DNA from: Limnohabitans sp. T6-5
GTDB lineage: Bacteria; Pseudomonadota; Gammaproteobacteria; Burkholderiales; Burkholderiaceae_C
DNA length: 64,000 nucleotides
Direction: 5' to 3'
NCBI RefSeq assembly: GCF_003063315.1
Contig: NZ_NERV01000001.1
Location: forward strand, 1,178,001 to 1,242,000
A program made the position numbers and the translations under genes. The notes below the pieces were generated by a model that made no database searches, was not told the DNA's origin, and was given only the letters and a program-made list of their open reading frames with translations. How positions within the stretch are numbered: position 1 is the stretch's first letter; the number at the start of each line of letters is the position of its first letter. This document shows, one piece after another, positions 19,015 to 28,830 of the stretch.

Positions 19015-20478
19015 TCAAATTTCCTCAGACCAGCAAAACCCGTCGCGCGCAATCATGGCGCTCGATGCGCTGGGTCCCCAGGTGCCTGCGGCGTAGGGGC
19101 GGGGGCCGATGGTGTCGGTGCTCCAGTGGCGCAGGATGGGTTCGACCCAGCGCCAGGCTTCTTCTTGTTCGTCGCTGCGCACGAACAGGTTCAGGCGGCC
19201 ATCGAGCACGTCGAGCAGCAAGCGTTCATAGGCGCCCACGCGCTGGTTGCCAAAGCGTTTGTCAAAGTCCAGGTCCAGGTGCACGGGGCTCAGGGTCTGG
19301 CCGCCGCTGCCTTGGCCACGCTTGCTTTGGCCCTGGGCAAACAGGTGCAACTCGAGCCCGTCTTTGGGTTGCAGGTGGATCACCAACTTGTTGACCTGGC
19401 CCACCGGGCTTTTGAAGATTTCGTGCGGTGTGGGGCGGAAGTTGATTTCGATGTGCGCTTCGCGCGAGGCCATGCGTTTGCCGGTGCGGATGTAGAACGG
19501 CACGCCCGCCCAGCGCCAGTTGGAGATTTCGGTGCGCAGGGCCACAAAGGTTTCAGTGGTGCTTTGGGGGTTGACGCCTGGCTCTTCGCGGTAGCCGGGC
19601 ACGGCCTTGCCTTCGACGCTGCCCGCGCTGTATTGGCCGCGGATGACGTGTTGGCTGAGCGTTTCGGGGGTCCAGCGTTTCAAGGCGCGCAGCACCTTGA
19701 GTTTTTCGTCGCGGATGGCATCGGCATGCGCGTTGATGGGCGGCTCCATGGCGATGGCGCACAGCAGTTGCAATGCATGGTTTTGCACCATGTCGCGCAG
19801 GGCGCCCGTGGTTTCGTAAAAGCCGCCGCGCTTTTCCACACCCAACTCTTCGGCCATGGTGATCTGGATGTTGGCGATGTGCTCGCGGCGCCAGAGGGGC
19901 TCAAACAAGGCGTTGCCAAAGCGCATGGCAAACAGGTTTTGTACTGCGGGCTTGCCCAGGTAGTGGTCGATGCGGAAGATTTGCTGCTCTTTGAAGACTT
20001 TGCCCACGGCCTCGTTGATGGCGCGGTTGGAGGCCAGGTCGTGGCCCAGTGGTTTCTCCAGAACGATGCGGGTCTTGGGCGTGTTCAGTCCGTTGGCAGC
20101 AAGTTGCTCGCACACGGTGGTGAACAGGCTGGGTGCGGTGGACAGGTACATGACCACATGGTCGGTGTCGCGTTCGGCCAAGCGACTGGTGAGGGCCGCG
20201 TAGGCTTCGGGTTTGGACAGGTCCATGCGCACGTAGCACAGCAGGCTGGCAAAGCGGGCAAATTCTTCGCTGTTGGGGCGCTTGTCGCCTTCGACTTGCT
20301 CAAAGCGCGACTGGATTTGCTGGCGGTATTGCTCGTCGCTCAGGTCGTCGCGGCCGACGCCGATGATGCGGCCGCCTTCGGGCAGCGTGTCGTGGCGGTA
20401 GGCCTGAAACAGGGCGGGCATGAGTTTGCGCCACACGAGGTCACCGGTGCCGCCGAAAAAGACCAGATCAAAAGCCAT
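19015..20478 (-). CDS. zwf: Glucose-6-phosphate 1-dehydrogenase
   Basis: A 487-residue cytosolic enzyme that oxidises glucose 6-phosphate to 6-phosphoglucono-lactone with NADP (entry to the oxidative pentose-phosphate and Entner-Doudoroff routes). Visible motifs are the nucleotide-binding GGTGDL (9-14), EKPLG (141-145) and the active-site RIDHYLGK (169-176). Length is normal for the family. The ATG at 20478 follows CCAAGAAC. It is divergent from tal with a shared control region and precedes hexR, so feedback through HexR is likely. No pgl, edd or eda gene is in the window. Confidence 0.96.
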   Translation of the reverse strand: MAFDLVFFGGTGDLVWRKLMPALFQAYRHDTLPEGGRIIGVGRDDLSDEQYRQQIQSRFEQVEGDKRPNSEEFARFASLLCYVRMDLSKPEAYAALTSRLAERDTDHVVMYLSTAPSLFTTVCEQLAANGLNTPKTRIVLEKPLGHDLASNRAINEAVGKVFKEQQIFRIDHYLGKPAVQNLFAMRFGNALFEPLWRREHIANIQITMAEELGVEKRGGFYETTGALRDMVQNHALQLLCAIAMEPPINAHADAIRDEKLKVLRALKRWTPETLSQHVIRGQYSAGSVEGKAVPGYREEPGVNPQSTTETFVALRTEISNWRWAGVPFYIRTGKRMASREAHIEINFRPTPHEIFKSPVGQVNKLVIHLQPKDGLELHLFAQGQSKRGQGSGGQTLSPVHLDLDFDKRFGNQRVGAYERLLLDVLDGRLNLFVRSDEQEEAWRWVEPILRHWSTDTIGPRPYAAGTWGPSASSAMIARDGFCWSEEI

Positions 20479-20489
20479 GATGTTCTTGG

Positions 20490-20519
20490 GTTACATGAAA
20501 AATTGATTTGTAATGTAAC
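20490..20519. promoter_or_regulatory. Candidate regulator-binding inverted repeat between zwf and tal
   Basis: GTTACAT (20490-20496) and ATGTAAC (20513-20519) form a 7-bp inverted repeat, with a TGTAATGTAA direct repeat at the distal arm. It lies 12 nt upstream of zwf in the divergent zwf/tal gap. Known HexR boxes contain TGTAAT/ATTACA half sites, so HexR is the obvious candidate, but this is inference. Confidence 0.4.
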
Positions 20520-20584
20520 TTTGTTTCACGGATAATTCAAGCCAAGTTTCAAAAATAGGCCTTGTCCTTTGAACTCTTCCGCAA

Positions 20585-20610
20585 CCCGTTCGCGCTGAGC
20601 CTGTCAAAGC
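20585..20610. repeat. Copy of a different widespread intergenic repeat
   Basis: The sequence reads cccgttcgcg then ctgagcctgtcaaagc. It matches a family I know from many proteobacterial intergenic regions, often mis-translated as FALSLSK-type peptides. One copy only, just upstream of tal. Confidence 0.5.
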
Positions 20611-20630
20611 GCACCGACCCACGATCCTTC

Positions 20631-21578
20631 ATGAACCAACTCAACGCACTCAAACAATTCACCACCGTGGTGGCCGATACCGGCGACTTCAAGCAACTGG
20701 CTCAGTTCCAGCCGCAAGATGCGACGACCAATCCTTCGTTGATTCTGAAGGCTGTGCAAAAGCCCGAATACGCCCCTTTGTTGTCCGAGACCGTGGCCGC
20801 TCATGGGGGGCAGCCGCTGGATGTGGTCATGGACCATTTGCTGGTGCGTTTTGGCTGCGAGATTTTGAAGACCATTCCAGGCCGCGTGTCGACCGAGGTG
20901 GATGCCCGATTGAGCTTTGATGCAGCCGCCACCGTGGCGCGTGCGCGCCGCATCATGGCCTTGTATGAGGCGCAGGGCATTGCCCGCGAGCGCGTGCTGA
21001 TCAAGATCGCTTCGACTTGGGAAGGCATTCAGGCAGCGGCAGAGTTGGAGCGCGAGGGCATCCGCTGCAACCTGACGCTGTTGTTCGCGTTTTGCCAGGC
21101 GGTGGCGTGTGGCCAGGCCAAGGTGCAGCTGATTTCGCCTTTTGTGGGCCGCATTTACGACTGGTACAAAAAGTCCGAAGGTGCAGCGTGGGATGAAGCC
21201 GCAAAGTCGGGTGCCAACGACCCCGGCGTGCAGTCGGTGCGGGCCATCTTCAACCATTACAAAAAGCACGGCATTGCCACCGAGGTGATGGGCGCGTCGT
21301 TCCGCAACATCGGCCAAATTACCGCATTGGCCGGTTGCGATTTGTTGACCATCAGCCCTGAGTTGCTGGCGCAATTGGCCGCGACCGAAGCGCCGTTGAG
21401 CCTGGCCCTGGATGACGCTGCAGCCCAGGCGATGGACTTGCCTGCTGTGAGCTATGACGAAGCTTCTTTCCGTCTGGCCCTGAACGAAGACGCCATGGCC
21501 ACCGAGAAACTGGCAGAAGGCATCCGCGCGTTTTGCGCCGACGCCGTGAAGCTCGAAGAATTGATGAAGAAAGTTTGA
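20631..21578 (+). CDS. tal: Transaldolase
   Basis: A 315-residue TalB-type transaldolase that moves a dihydroxyacetone unit between sedoheptulose 7-phosphate and glyceraldehyde 3-phosphate in the pentose-phosphate pathway. TNPSLI (33-38), the Schiff-base lysine in [11 protein letters not shown] (about K125) and the [16 protein letters not shown] strand are all present. The ATG at 20631 gives the usual family length; an in-frame extension to 20562 would run through an intergenic repeat and is rejected. The ribosome site is poor. It is divergent from zwf and upstream of pgi, forming a small sugar-phosphate cluster. Confidence 0.95.
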   Translation: MNQLNALKQFTTVVADTGDFKQLAQFQPQDATTNPSLILKAVQKPEYAPLLSETVAAHGGQPLDVVMDHLLVRFGCEILKTIPGRVSTEVDARLSFDAAATVARARRIMALYEAQGIARERVLIKIASTWEGIQAAAELEREGIRCNLTLLFAFCQAVACGQAKVQLISPFVGRIYDWYKKSEGAAWDEAAKSGANDPGVQSVRAIFNHYKKHGIATEVMGASFRNIGQITALAGCDLLTISPELLAQLAATEAPLSLALDDAAAQAMDLPAVSYDEASFRLALNEDAMATEKLAEGIRAFCADAVKLEELMKKV

Positions 21579-21594
21579 AATCCCATGGGTCTTT

Positions 21595-21784
21595 GTAGGT
21601 CGGCACCTTCAGATCCGACAAGCCTTTGTGGACCGCTAGCGGTTTGTCAGTCGCTTCGCGAAGTGATGGCTGTCGGGGCTGAAGCCACCGACCTGCGAAT
21701 ACCCTGTAGGTCGGCACTCGAAGAGTCCGACGTTTAGTGCCTATGGCGCACGTCCCAAGACGGAGTCTTTGACCGCCGACCTAC
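21595..21784. repeat. Four REP elements between tal and pgi
   Basis: A decayed forward copy (21595-21620), an inverted GGCT-head copy (21671-21696), a forward ACTC-head copy (21706-21732) and a decayed inverted GGTC-head copy (about 21758-21784). Two further short palindromes lie between them (accgctagcggt near 21632 and cttcgcgaag near 21654). Confidence 0.78.
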
Positions 21785-21844
21785 AAAAACGGAAAACCCT
21801 TTGAGCGCTTGCCCTGAAAGCGCTCATCTCACTGAAAGACCCTG

Positions 21845-23377
21845 ATGCGCTGTGACTTGACCCCTGCTTGGAAAAACCTGCAAACCCATGCGGTGGGATT
21901 TGCAGGCTTTGATTTGCGCACCGCGTTTGCGCAGGATGCCAAGCGGGCATCGGCCCTGAGCCAGATCGCCCCGTATGTCTTTGCCGACCTGTCGAAAAAC
22001 CACACCGATGCCGCCACCGAAGCGCTGTTGATGGAGCTGGCCAGGCAAACTGGTTTGGCCTCGCACCGCGATGCCATGTTCCGGGGCGAACATATCAACA
22101 GCACCGAAGACCGCGCTGTGATGCACTGGCTGCTGCGCCAGCCTGAAGGTTCACTGTCGGGTGATTTGGCCGAGCCCCTCAAGCTGGTGCACGACACCCT
22201 CCAACCCATGCTGGCCTATGCCGAGCAGATCCGCGCCGATGTGCAAATCACCGATGTGGTGAACATCGGCATTGGCGGCTCTGACCTGGGGCCGCAAATG
22301 GCCGTGTTGGCGCTGCAAGACTTCGTGATCCCGGGCAAGCGTTTTCACTTTGTGTCGAATGTGGACGGGCATGAACTGGCTGCGGTGCTCAAGGGCCTGA
22401 AGGCCGAGAACACGCTGTTCCTGATCGCGTCCAAAACCTTCACCACGATCGAGACCATGACCAACGCCCGCTCGGCGCTGGCCTGGTTCAAGGCCCAGGG
22501 TGGCGGCGATGTGTCGCGCCACTTTGCGGCGCTCACCACCAACGTGTCGGCTGCGGCCGAGATGGGCATCACCACCACTTTCGGTTTTTGGGACTGGGTG
22601 GGGGGGCGTTACTCCGTGTGGTCGGCCATTGGCCTGCCCGTGGCCATTGCTATCGGCGCGCAAGGCTTTAAAGACTTGCTGGTCGGCGCACACGCGATGG
22701 ACCAGCACTTCCAGTCTGCGCCGCTCGAAAGCAATTTGCCTGTGCGCCTGGGCTTGCTTGACGTTTGGTACCGCAACTTTTTGAACTACACCAGCCGAAG
22801 CATTGCGCCGTACCACAGCGCCTTGCGCCGGGTGCCTGCGTATTTGCAGCAGCTTGAGATGGAGAGCAACGGCAAGCGTGTGGACCGCAATGGCCATGCG
22901 CTGCCGTATGGCACTTCGCCCGTGCTGTGGGGCGAGCCGGGCACCAACGGGCAGCACGCTTATTTTCAGATGCTGCACCAGGGCACCGACGTGGTGCCGC
23001 TGGAATTCATCGCGGTCAAAAAGCCCACACACAGCCTGAAAGACCATCATGAGTTGCTGCTGGCCAATGTGATCGCGCAAGCGCAGGCGCTGATGCTGGG
23101 CAAGTCGGACGATGGTGGGCACAAGCACTTTCCCGGCAACCGGCCCAGCACCTTTTTGTTGCTCGATGAACTCACGCCCGCCAGCCTGGGTGCGTTGATC
23201 GCCTTGCAAGAACACCGCGTGTTCGTCAGCGGCTCGGTCTGGGGCATCAACAGCTTTGACCAGTGGGGGGTGGAGTTGGGCAAGGTGCTGGCCAAAGACA
23301 TCCATGCGCGCATCGTGTCGGGCGACGTCAGCGGGCTGGATGCGTCCACTGCGGCCTTGTTGAACAAGGTTCGTTGA
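21845..23377 (+). CDS. pgi: Glucose-6-phosphate isomerase
   Basis: A 510-residue phosphoglucose isomerase interconverting glucose 6-phosphate and fructose 6-phosphate. The SIS-fold signatures NIGIGGSDLGP (140-150) and SKTFTTIET (196-204) are present, as are the conserved GEPGTNGQHAYFQ and KHFPGNRPS regions with catalytic Glu, His and Lys. Length is slightly below the 550-residue E. coli type but normal for this lineage. The ATG at 21845 starts the conserved N-terminus. It follows tal in the same direction but is separated by a REP cluster, and is followed by the largest REP array. Confidence 0.95.
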   Translation: MRCDLTPAWKNLQTHAVGFAGFDLRTAFAQDAKRASALSQIAPYVFADLSKNHTDAATEALLMELARQTGLASHRDAMFRGEHINSTEDRAVMHWLLRQPEGSLSGDLAEPLKLVHDTLQPMLAYAEQIRADVQITDVVNIGIGGSDLGPQMAVLALQDFVIPGKRFHFVSNVDGHELAAVLKGLKAENTLFLIASKTFTTIETMTNARSALAWFKAQGGGDVSRHFAALTTNVSAAAEMGITTTFGFWDWVGGRYSVWSAIGLPVAIAIGAQGFKDLLVGAHAMDQHFQSAPLESNLPVRLGLLDVWYRNFLNYTSRSIAPYHSALRRVPAYLQQLEMESNGKRVDRNGHALPYGTSPVLWGEPGTNGQHAYFQMLHQGTDVVPLEFIAVKKPTHSLKDHHELLLANVIAQAQALMLGKSDDGGHKHFPGNRPSTFLLLDELTPASLGALIALQEHRVFVSGSVWGINSFDQWGVELGKVLAKDIHARIVSGDVSGLDASTAALLNKVR

Positions 23378-23392
23378 TTCAGTTGTGACTTC

Positions 23393-24273
23393 GTAGGTCG
23401 GCGGTCGAAGACCCCGACAATGGGCGAGCAAGCTGAAACGCCAAAGCGGGCCATTGTGGTGAGATGTAGATGTCGGACTCTGCGAGTGCCGACCTACGAG
23501 GCTGGTGCCTTTTTGTAGGTCGGCGGTCGAAGACCCCGACAATGGGCGAGCAAGCTGAAACGCCAAAGCGGGCCATTGTGGTGAGATGTAGATGTCGGAC
23601 TCTGCGAGTGCCGACCTACGAGGCTGGTGCCTTTTTGTAGGTCGGCGGTCGAAGACCCCGACAATGGGCGAGCAAGCTGAAACGCCAAAGCGGGCCATTG
23701 TGGTGAGATGAAGATGTCGGACTCTGCGAGTGCCGACCTACGGGGCTGGTGCCTTTTTGTAGGTCGGTGGTCGAAGACCCCGACAATGGGCGAGCAAGCT
23801 GAAACGCCAAAGCGGGCCATTGTGGTGAGATGAAGATGTCGGACTCTGCGAGTGCCGACCTACGAGGCTGGTGCCTTTTTGTAGGTCGGTGGTCGAAGAC
23901 CCCGACAATGGGCGAGCAAGCTGAAACGCCAAAGCGGGCTATTGTGATGAGATGAAGATGTCGGACTCTGCGAGTCCCGACCTACGGGGCTGGTACCTTT
24001 TTGTCGGTCGGCGGTCGAAGACCCCGACAATGGGCGAGCAAGCTGAAACGCCAAAGCGGGCTATTGTGGTGAGATGAAGATGTCGGACTCTGCGAGTGCC
24101 GACCTACGGGGCTGGTACCTTTTTGTAGGTCGGCGGTCGAAGACCCCGACAATGGGCGAGCAAGCTGAAACGCCAAAGCGGGCCATTGTGGTGAGATGAA
24201 GATGTCGGACTCTGCGAGTGCCGACCTACGGGGCTGGTGCCTTTTTGTAGGTCGGCGGTCGAAGACCCCGACA
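23393..24273. repeat. Largest REP array: eight exact 122-bp units
   Basis: Forward GGTC-head elements start at 23393, 23515, 23637, 23759, 23881, 24003, 24125 and 24247, exactly 122 bp apart. Between each pair lie a private linker of about 58 bases (aatgggcgagcaagctgaaa at its start), an inverted ACTC-head element and a short T-rich spacer. Units differ at only a few bases; the sixth has a changed foot (GTCG). The array fills the gap between the convergent pgi and cupredoxin genes and contains no plausible gene. Confidence 0.95.
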
Positions 24274-24287
24274 ATGTGTGACCACGC

Positions 24288-25271
24288 TCAATGCTTGTGT
24301 GTGCTGCGATCGTGATCTGCTTCGGGCTTGGTGGTGGGCTCTCTTGGCGCCACACCCGATAAGACTTTGATGGTTCCGCGCATGCCGGCTTCGTAATGAC
24401 CCGGAATCAGGCAAGCCATTTGCAGGGTGCGGGCATCTGCAAAGGTCACCACCAACTCGCCGGTTTGCCCGGCTGCCACGCTGATGGCGGCCCCTGTGCC
24501 GTGCGGGTGATCGCTGCCATGGGCCAACCTTTGGGCTGCCGCTTGTTTCATAGCCTCGGCGTGAGCGCGAATGTCCTCGTCGCTGCCCAGCACCATTTCA
24601 TGCGCTGTGCGGCCCGAATTGGTGACCACAAAACGGATGGTTTCTCCAGCGTGCACGTCGATCTGGTTGGGTGTGAAACGCATTGGGTCATCCATGTTGA
24701 CCGTGATGCTGCGACTGACCACTTGCGCGATGGCCCCAGCCTTGAGCGAGGCCCCTTGGTGGTCGTCTGTTGCAGCGGTCTCGCCGTGGCTGTGCCCTGT
24801 GGCAGCCCAGTCGGGGTGGTGTTCCAGCCACTGCCAAGCGGCCCAACTGCTTGCTGAGACGGCTGTGCCGACCATCAGTAGATATACCGTGGCCGCCCGA
24901 GGCCAGTGGCGGGGTGCACTCAGGCCCAGCGCCACCACCGAGATGAAAAAGCCCAGCGGCACCACCCAGGCGCTGCGCGCGGGTGAATCCGGAAAATGCT
25001 GCAAGCCGCCGGTGAAAAAGCCCAGCCCAATCGACAGCAAACTGCCGATGGCCAGGGTCTTCATGAGGCCCGACTGCGGTGTGTCGGTATCTGCGGCTTG
25101 CCAACGGTGTTCGAGCCAAGCGCCCAGCACAAACAAAACCATGCCGACCAATGCGGTCCACAAAGAGCGTTCGCCGCTGAAAAAGCCGTGGTTGACGGCC
25201 CCCGAAATGAAGCTGATCCCCGAATACTTGAGCAGCATCGCCCCGTGGTGTTGTTGTAAAGAAGAGGTCAT
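24288..25271 (-). CDS. Membrane protein with C-terminal cupredoxin domain
   Basis: A 327-residue protein in two parts. The first 150 residues hold about four hydrophobic segments (near 38-53, 70-89, 100-119 and 126-146). A His-rich linker (GHSHGETAATDDHQ) leads to a plastocyanin-like domain (about 185-305) with a complete type 1 copper set: His in TAHEMVLG (about 224), then Cys287, His292 and Met297 in CLIPGHYEAGM. The tail is again His-rich (DHDRSTHKH). Related cupredoxins are usually short exported proteins, so fusion to a membrane domain is unusual. A role in copper handling or electron transfer at the membrane is inferred. ATG 25271 has GGATGG upstream; ATG 25283 is an alternative. Confidence 0.75.
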   Translation of the reverse strand: MTSSLQQHHGAMLLKYSGISFISGAVNHGFFSGERSLWTALVGMVLFVLGAWLEHRWQAADTDTPQSGLMKTLAIGSLLSIGLGFFTGGLQHFPDSPARSAWVVPLGFFISVVALGLSAPRHWPRAATVYLLMVGTAVSASSWAAWQWLEHHPDWAATGHSHGETAATDDHQGASLKAGAIAQVVSRSITVNMDDPMRFTPNQIDVHAGETIRFVVTNSGRTAHEMVLGSDEDIRAHAEAMKQAAAQRLAHGSDHPHGTGAAISVAAGQTGELVVTFADARTLQMACLIPGHYEAGMRGTIKVLSGVAPREPTTKPEADHDRSTHKH

Positions 25272-25313
25272 GCGTCCATCCATGCGCGGTTTTTGCCAGC
25301 GCGTTTTGATTGT

Positions 25314-25433
25314 TCAGCTGCGCGAGACTTGGCCCGTGCAGAACGTGAAAAGAGGAGGCGCGTTCAGGCGATGGGCGGGCGCCACGCTGCGCTCAATGGT
25401 GGCGGCTTTGTTGATCAGCACATCATCGGCCAT
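25314..25433 (-). pseudogene. hepT: Truncated hepT (HEPN toxin) remnant
   Basis: This 39-codon frame begins MADDVLINKAATIERSVA, which matches the start of HepT/DUF86 HEPN proteins, and overlaps the end of mntA by 11 nt as in intact mntA-hepT pairs. After about 18 residues the similarity stops and a TGA follows; the RNase motif region of HepT is absent. The toxin is therefore broken and the upstream nucleotidyltransferase is an orphan. Confidence 0.7.
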
Positions 25434-25827
25434 ACACGGCTCCTCTTCGCATCACGTCCTGGATCAAAGGCTGCCTGGCTGCGTCCCAATGCAGTTTTTC
25501 AGTGAGCATGGCGGCTTCAAACAAGCCCGCCGCCACATCCCTGGCCCACAGGCGTTCGCCTTCCATCAGAATTTGGTGTTGCATGACGGTGGAGGCTGCA
25601 CGAAGGTCCAGCAGATCGACTGGGCAAGCGACCAGGTCGGCCATTTCCCCGGAGAGTTCAAAAAGCTCAACGGGATCGGCATAGCCTTCGACCAGCACGG
25701 CCAGATCCAGATCGCTGTCTGCATTGGCATGGCGGCCTTGGTCACGCACACGGCTGCCAAAGGCGTACACCGCCATCAGCTTGGGGAGCCGCTTTTGTAG
25801 CAGGCCAACAAGTGCTTGAAAATTCAT
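25423..25827 (-). CDS. mntA: MntA-family nucleotidyltransferase antitoxin
   Basis: A 134-residue minimal nucleotidyltransferase. GSRVRDQGRHANADSDLDL (24-42) gives the GS...DxD signature (Asp39, Asp41), and Asp71 in CPVDLLDL is the probable third metal ligand. In type VII toxin-antitoxin pairs MntA adds AMP to the HEPN toxin HepT and so inactivates it. Here the partner is only a fragment, so the protein either acts on a HepT elsewhere or is a relic. ATG 25827 is chosen because upstream codons run into the groEL terminator. All catalytic residues look intact. Confidence 0.8.
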   Translation of the reverse strand: MNFQALVGLLQKRLPKLMAVYAFGSRVRDQGRHANADSDLDLAVLVEGYADPVELFELSGEMADLVACPVDLLDLRAASTVMQHQILMEGERLWARDVAAGLFEAAMLTEKLHWDAARQPLIQDVMRRGAVYGR

Positions 25828-25858
25828 GCAACGATTGTGGCGCATTTGCTGCACACCG

Positions 25859-25900
25859 AAAAAAAGCCCCGCTAGGCTTTCACCTTGCGGGGCTTTGTTT
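25859..25900 (-). terminator. Intrinsic terminator of groESL
   Basis: On the minus strand AAAGCCCCGC pairs with GCGGGGCTTT around a 14-base loop, followed by a run of T. It lies about 45 nt past the groEL stop. The plus strand also has an A/T-flanked form, so it may work both ways. Confidence 0.85.
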
Positions 25901-25945
25901 GGGGTCGGGTGAGGGCCTAAGCCCTCAGTCCGGACAGCCGAGCCA

Positions 25946-27616
<1,671 letters not shown>

Positions 27617-27638
27617 TTAAAAATGGGGACTGAGAGAC

Positions 27639-27926
27639 TTATTCGACGACGGCAAACAGGTCTTCTTCTTTCATGACCAACAGCTCATCGCCACCGACCT
27701 TGACGGTCTGGCCGCTGTACTTGCCAAACAACACGCGGTCGCCGACTTTGACGCTCAGGGCTTTGGTCTCGCCTTTGTCGTTGGTCTTGCCGGGGCCGAC
27801 TGCCAAGACTTCACCTTGATCAGGCTTTTCAGCTGCGGAATCAGGAATCACGATGCCCGAAGCAGTTTTGGTTTCGCTCTCGACACGTTTGACGATCACG
27901 CGATCGCCCAAAGGACGCAGTTTCAT
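27639..27926 (-). CDS. groES: Co-chaperonin GroES (10 kDa)
   Basis: A 95-residue lid of the GroEL chamber. [16 protein letters not shown] at the start, the mobile-loop region ([18 protein letters not shown]) and [19 protein letters not shown] are diagnostic. ATG 27926 is preceded by CTAGGAG; upstream in-frame codons run through the leader hairpin and are not part of the family. First gene of the groESL operon, with CIRCE and a sigma-32 promoter about 80-130 nt upstream. Confidence 0.97.
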   Translation of the reverse strand: MKLRPLGDRVIVKRVESETKTASGIVIPDSAAEKPDQGEVLAVGPGKTNDKGETKALSVKVGDRVLFGKYSGQTVKVGGDELLVMKEEDLFAVVE

Positions 27927-27960
27927 GGAATCTCCTAGATTTGAAACAAGGGTTTTAAAG

Positions 27961-27986
27961 AAAAGCACCCACTTCGGGTGCTTTTT
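27961..27986 (-). terminator. Terminator-like hairpin in the groES leader
   Basis: GCACCC and GGGTGC pair around five bases and are flanked by A and T runs on both sides. It lies downstream of the groESL promoter and CIRCE, inside the leader. It could end transcription arriving from the upstream regulator gene, attenuate groESL, or act as a temperature-sensitive leader structure. Confidence 0.5.
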
Positions 27987-28003
27987 AACGGTGTGGAGTT
28001 TTG

Positions 28004-28030
28004 TTAGCACTCAACTCCATCGAGTGCTAA
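28004..28030. promoter_or_regulatory. CIRCE operator (HrcA binding site)
   Basis: TTAGCACTC, nine bases, then GAGTGCTAA: an exact match to the CIRCE consensus. HrcA repressor binding here would restrain groESL at normal temperature. No hrcA gene is in the window. Confidence 0.95.
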
Positions 28031-28032
28031 TG

Positions 28033-28058
28033 ATAAGGGCATTTGCCCAAGTTTCAAG
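28033..28058 (-). promoter_or_regulatory. Sigma-32 (RpoH) promoter of groESL
   Basis: On the minus strand CTTGAAA (28058-28052), 12 bases, then CCCTTAT (28039-28033): a perfect -35 and a good -10 for heat-shock sigma-32. The -35 box contains the TGA stop of the upstream regulator gene. The CIRCE site lies at the start of transcription, so the operon has dual RpoH/HrcA control. Confidence 0.85.
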
Positions 28059-28671
28059 ACACTGCCATCTCAATGCGTCTCATGGATGAGGGCTGTTCGG
28101 CATCAACACCCTGTTGTATGTGGGTGTGGATGTGGCCCAGTTGATAGCCATAGACCAGGTCGGTGCTGATGTCGTTTTCAAACAAGCTGATGCTTTTGGC
28201 CAGGTGCAGGGCACTGTCGGCGGGCAAGTCTTTGCTGTTGTAAACCACGATGTGGGCATTCTGGATGGTGTCTTCTTGCAAATGCAGTGGCGAGTTATGC
28301 AGCCAGGGAATGCGTGCATCAATGAAAAAGACCCCCACGTTTTGATGGATGCCCATCAAGTCCAGTGGTTGGGTCATGACCTTGACTTGTGCCCATTCCT
28401 TGAGAATGGTCAGCGCCGGTGTCAGTGTTTCGCTGCTGTGCAGGATGCAGACCAGCGGTTTGTCTGTGGTGGTCTGAGGGGCCTGAAAACCTTGCTGTTT
28501 GCAGTAGTGGCTGAAAGAGGTCGCCAGAATGCGTCGATGCCCTCCTTGTGTCACAAACGCTTTGAATACGCCGTTTTCGACCATGCGCTGGATGGTGCCG
28601 ACAGACAGCCCCAGAATTTTGGCGGCTTGGCTGGTACTGAAGTACTCTTGCGAGCTCTGGGCATTTTTCAT
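28054..28671 (-). CDS. Excisionase/MerR-like HTH regulator of unknown target
   Basis: A 205-residue protein. Residues about 8-60 form an excisionase-type winged helix (FSTSQAAKILGLSVGTIQRM, then GGHRRI), the DNA-binding fold of BldC-like regulators. The remaining 140 residues alternate hydrophobic strands and helices (PLVCILHS, VGVFFIDARIPWL, AHIVVYNSKDL) and could be a degenerate receiver-like sensor; I do not recognise a named family. ATG 28671 has AAGGA upstream. Its stop lies inside the groESL -35 box, so a link to stress control is possible but unproven. Confidence 0.7.
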   Translation of the reverse strand: MKNAQSSQEYFSTSQAAKILGLSVGTIQRMVENGVFKAFVTQGGHRRILATSFSHYCKQQGFQAPQTTTDKPLVCILHSSETLTPALTILKEWAQVKVMTQPLDLMGIHQNVGVFFIDARIPWLHNSPLHLQEDTIQNAHIVVYNSKDLPADSALHLAKSISLFENDISTDLVYGYQLGHIHTHIQQGVDAEQPSSMRRIEMAVS

Positions 28672-28830
28672 CTCGGATTCCTTAATTGGTGATTTCCGTG
28701 GTCGGGTTTGAAGTTTTTGGGTTGTTTGGATGTTATGAGCAGTCTTGCCAATCTGGTCGGTTGCTGAACCGGTAGCGGAGCTAACAAAAACAGGTAGTGT
28801 TACCACCGCGATGTTCCATCGACACGCATG

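Noticed and set aside
18862..20535. Long plus-strand frame opposite zwf
   Set aside because: Antisense shadow of a clearly identified enzyme gene, with no start signal.
23393..24273. Regularly spaced repeats as a possible CRISPR array
   Set aside because: The sequences between repeats are identical to each other rather than unique spacers, repeats alternate in orientation and no cas gene is near.
23379..24355. Many small reading frames across the REP arrays (also at 31621-32169, 43066-43843 and 51069-51668) with recurring peptides such as GVFDRRPTK or VGRWSKTPT
   Set aside because: They are translations of the repeats in whatever frame lacks stops. They have no ribosome sites and repeat with the array period.
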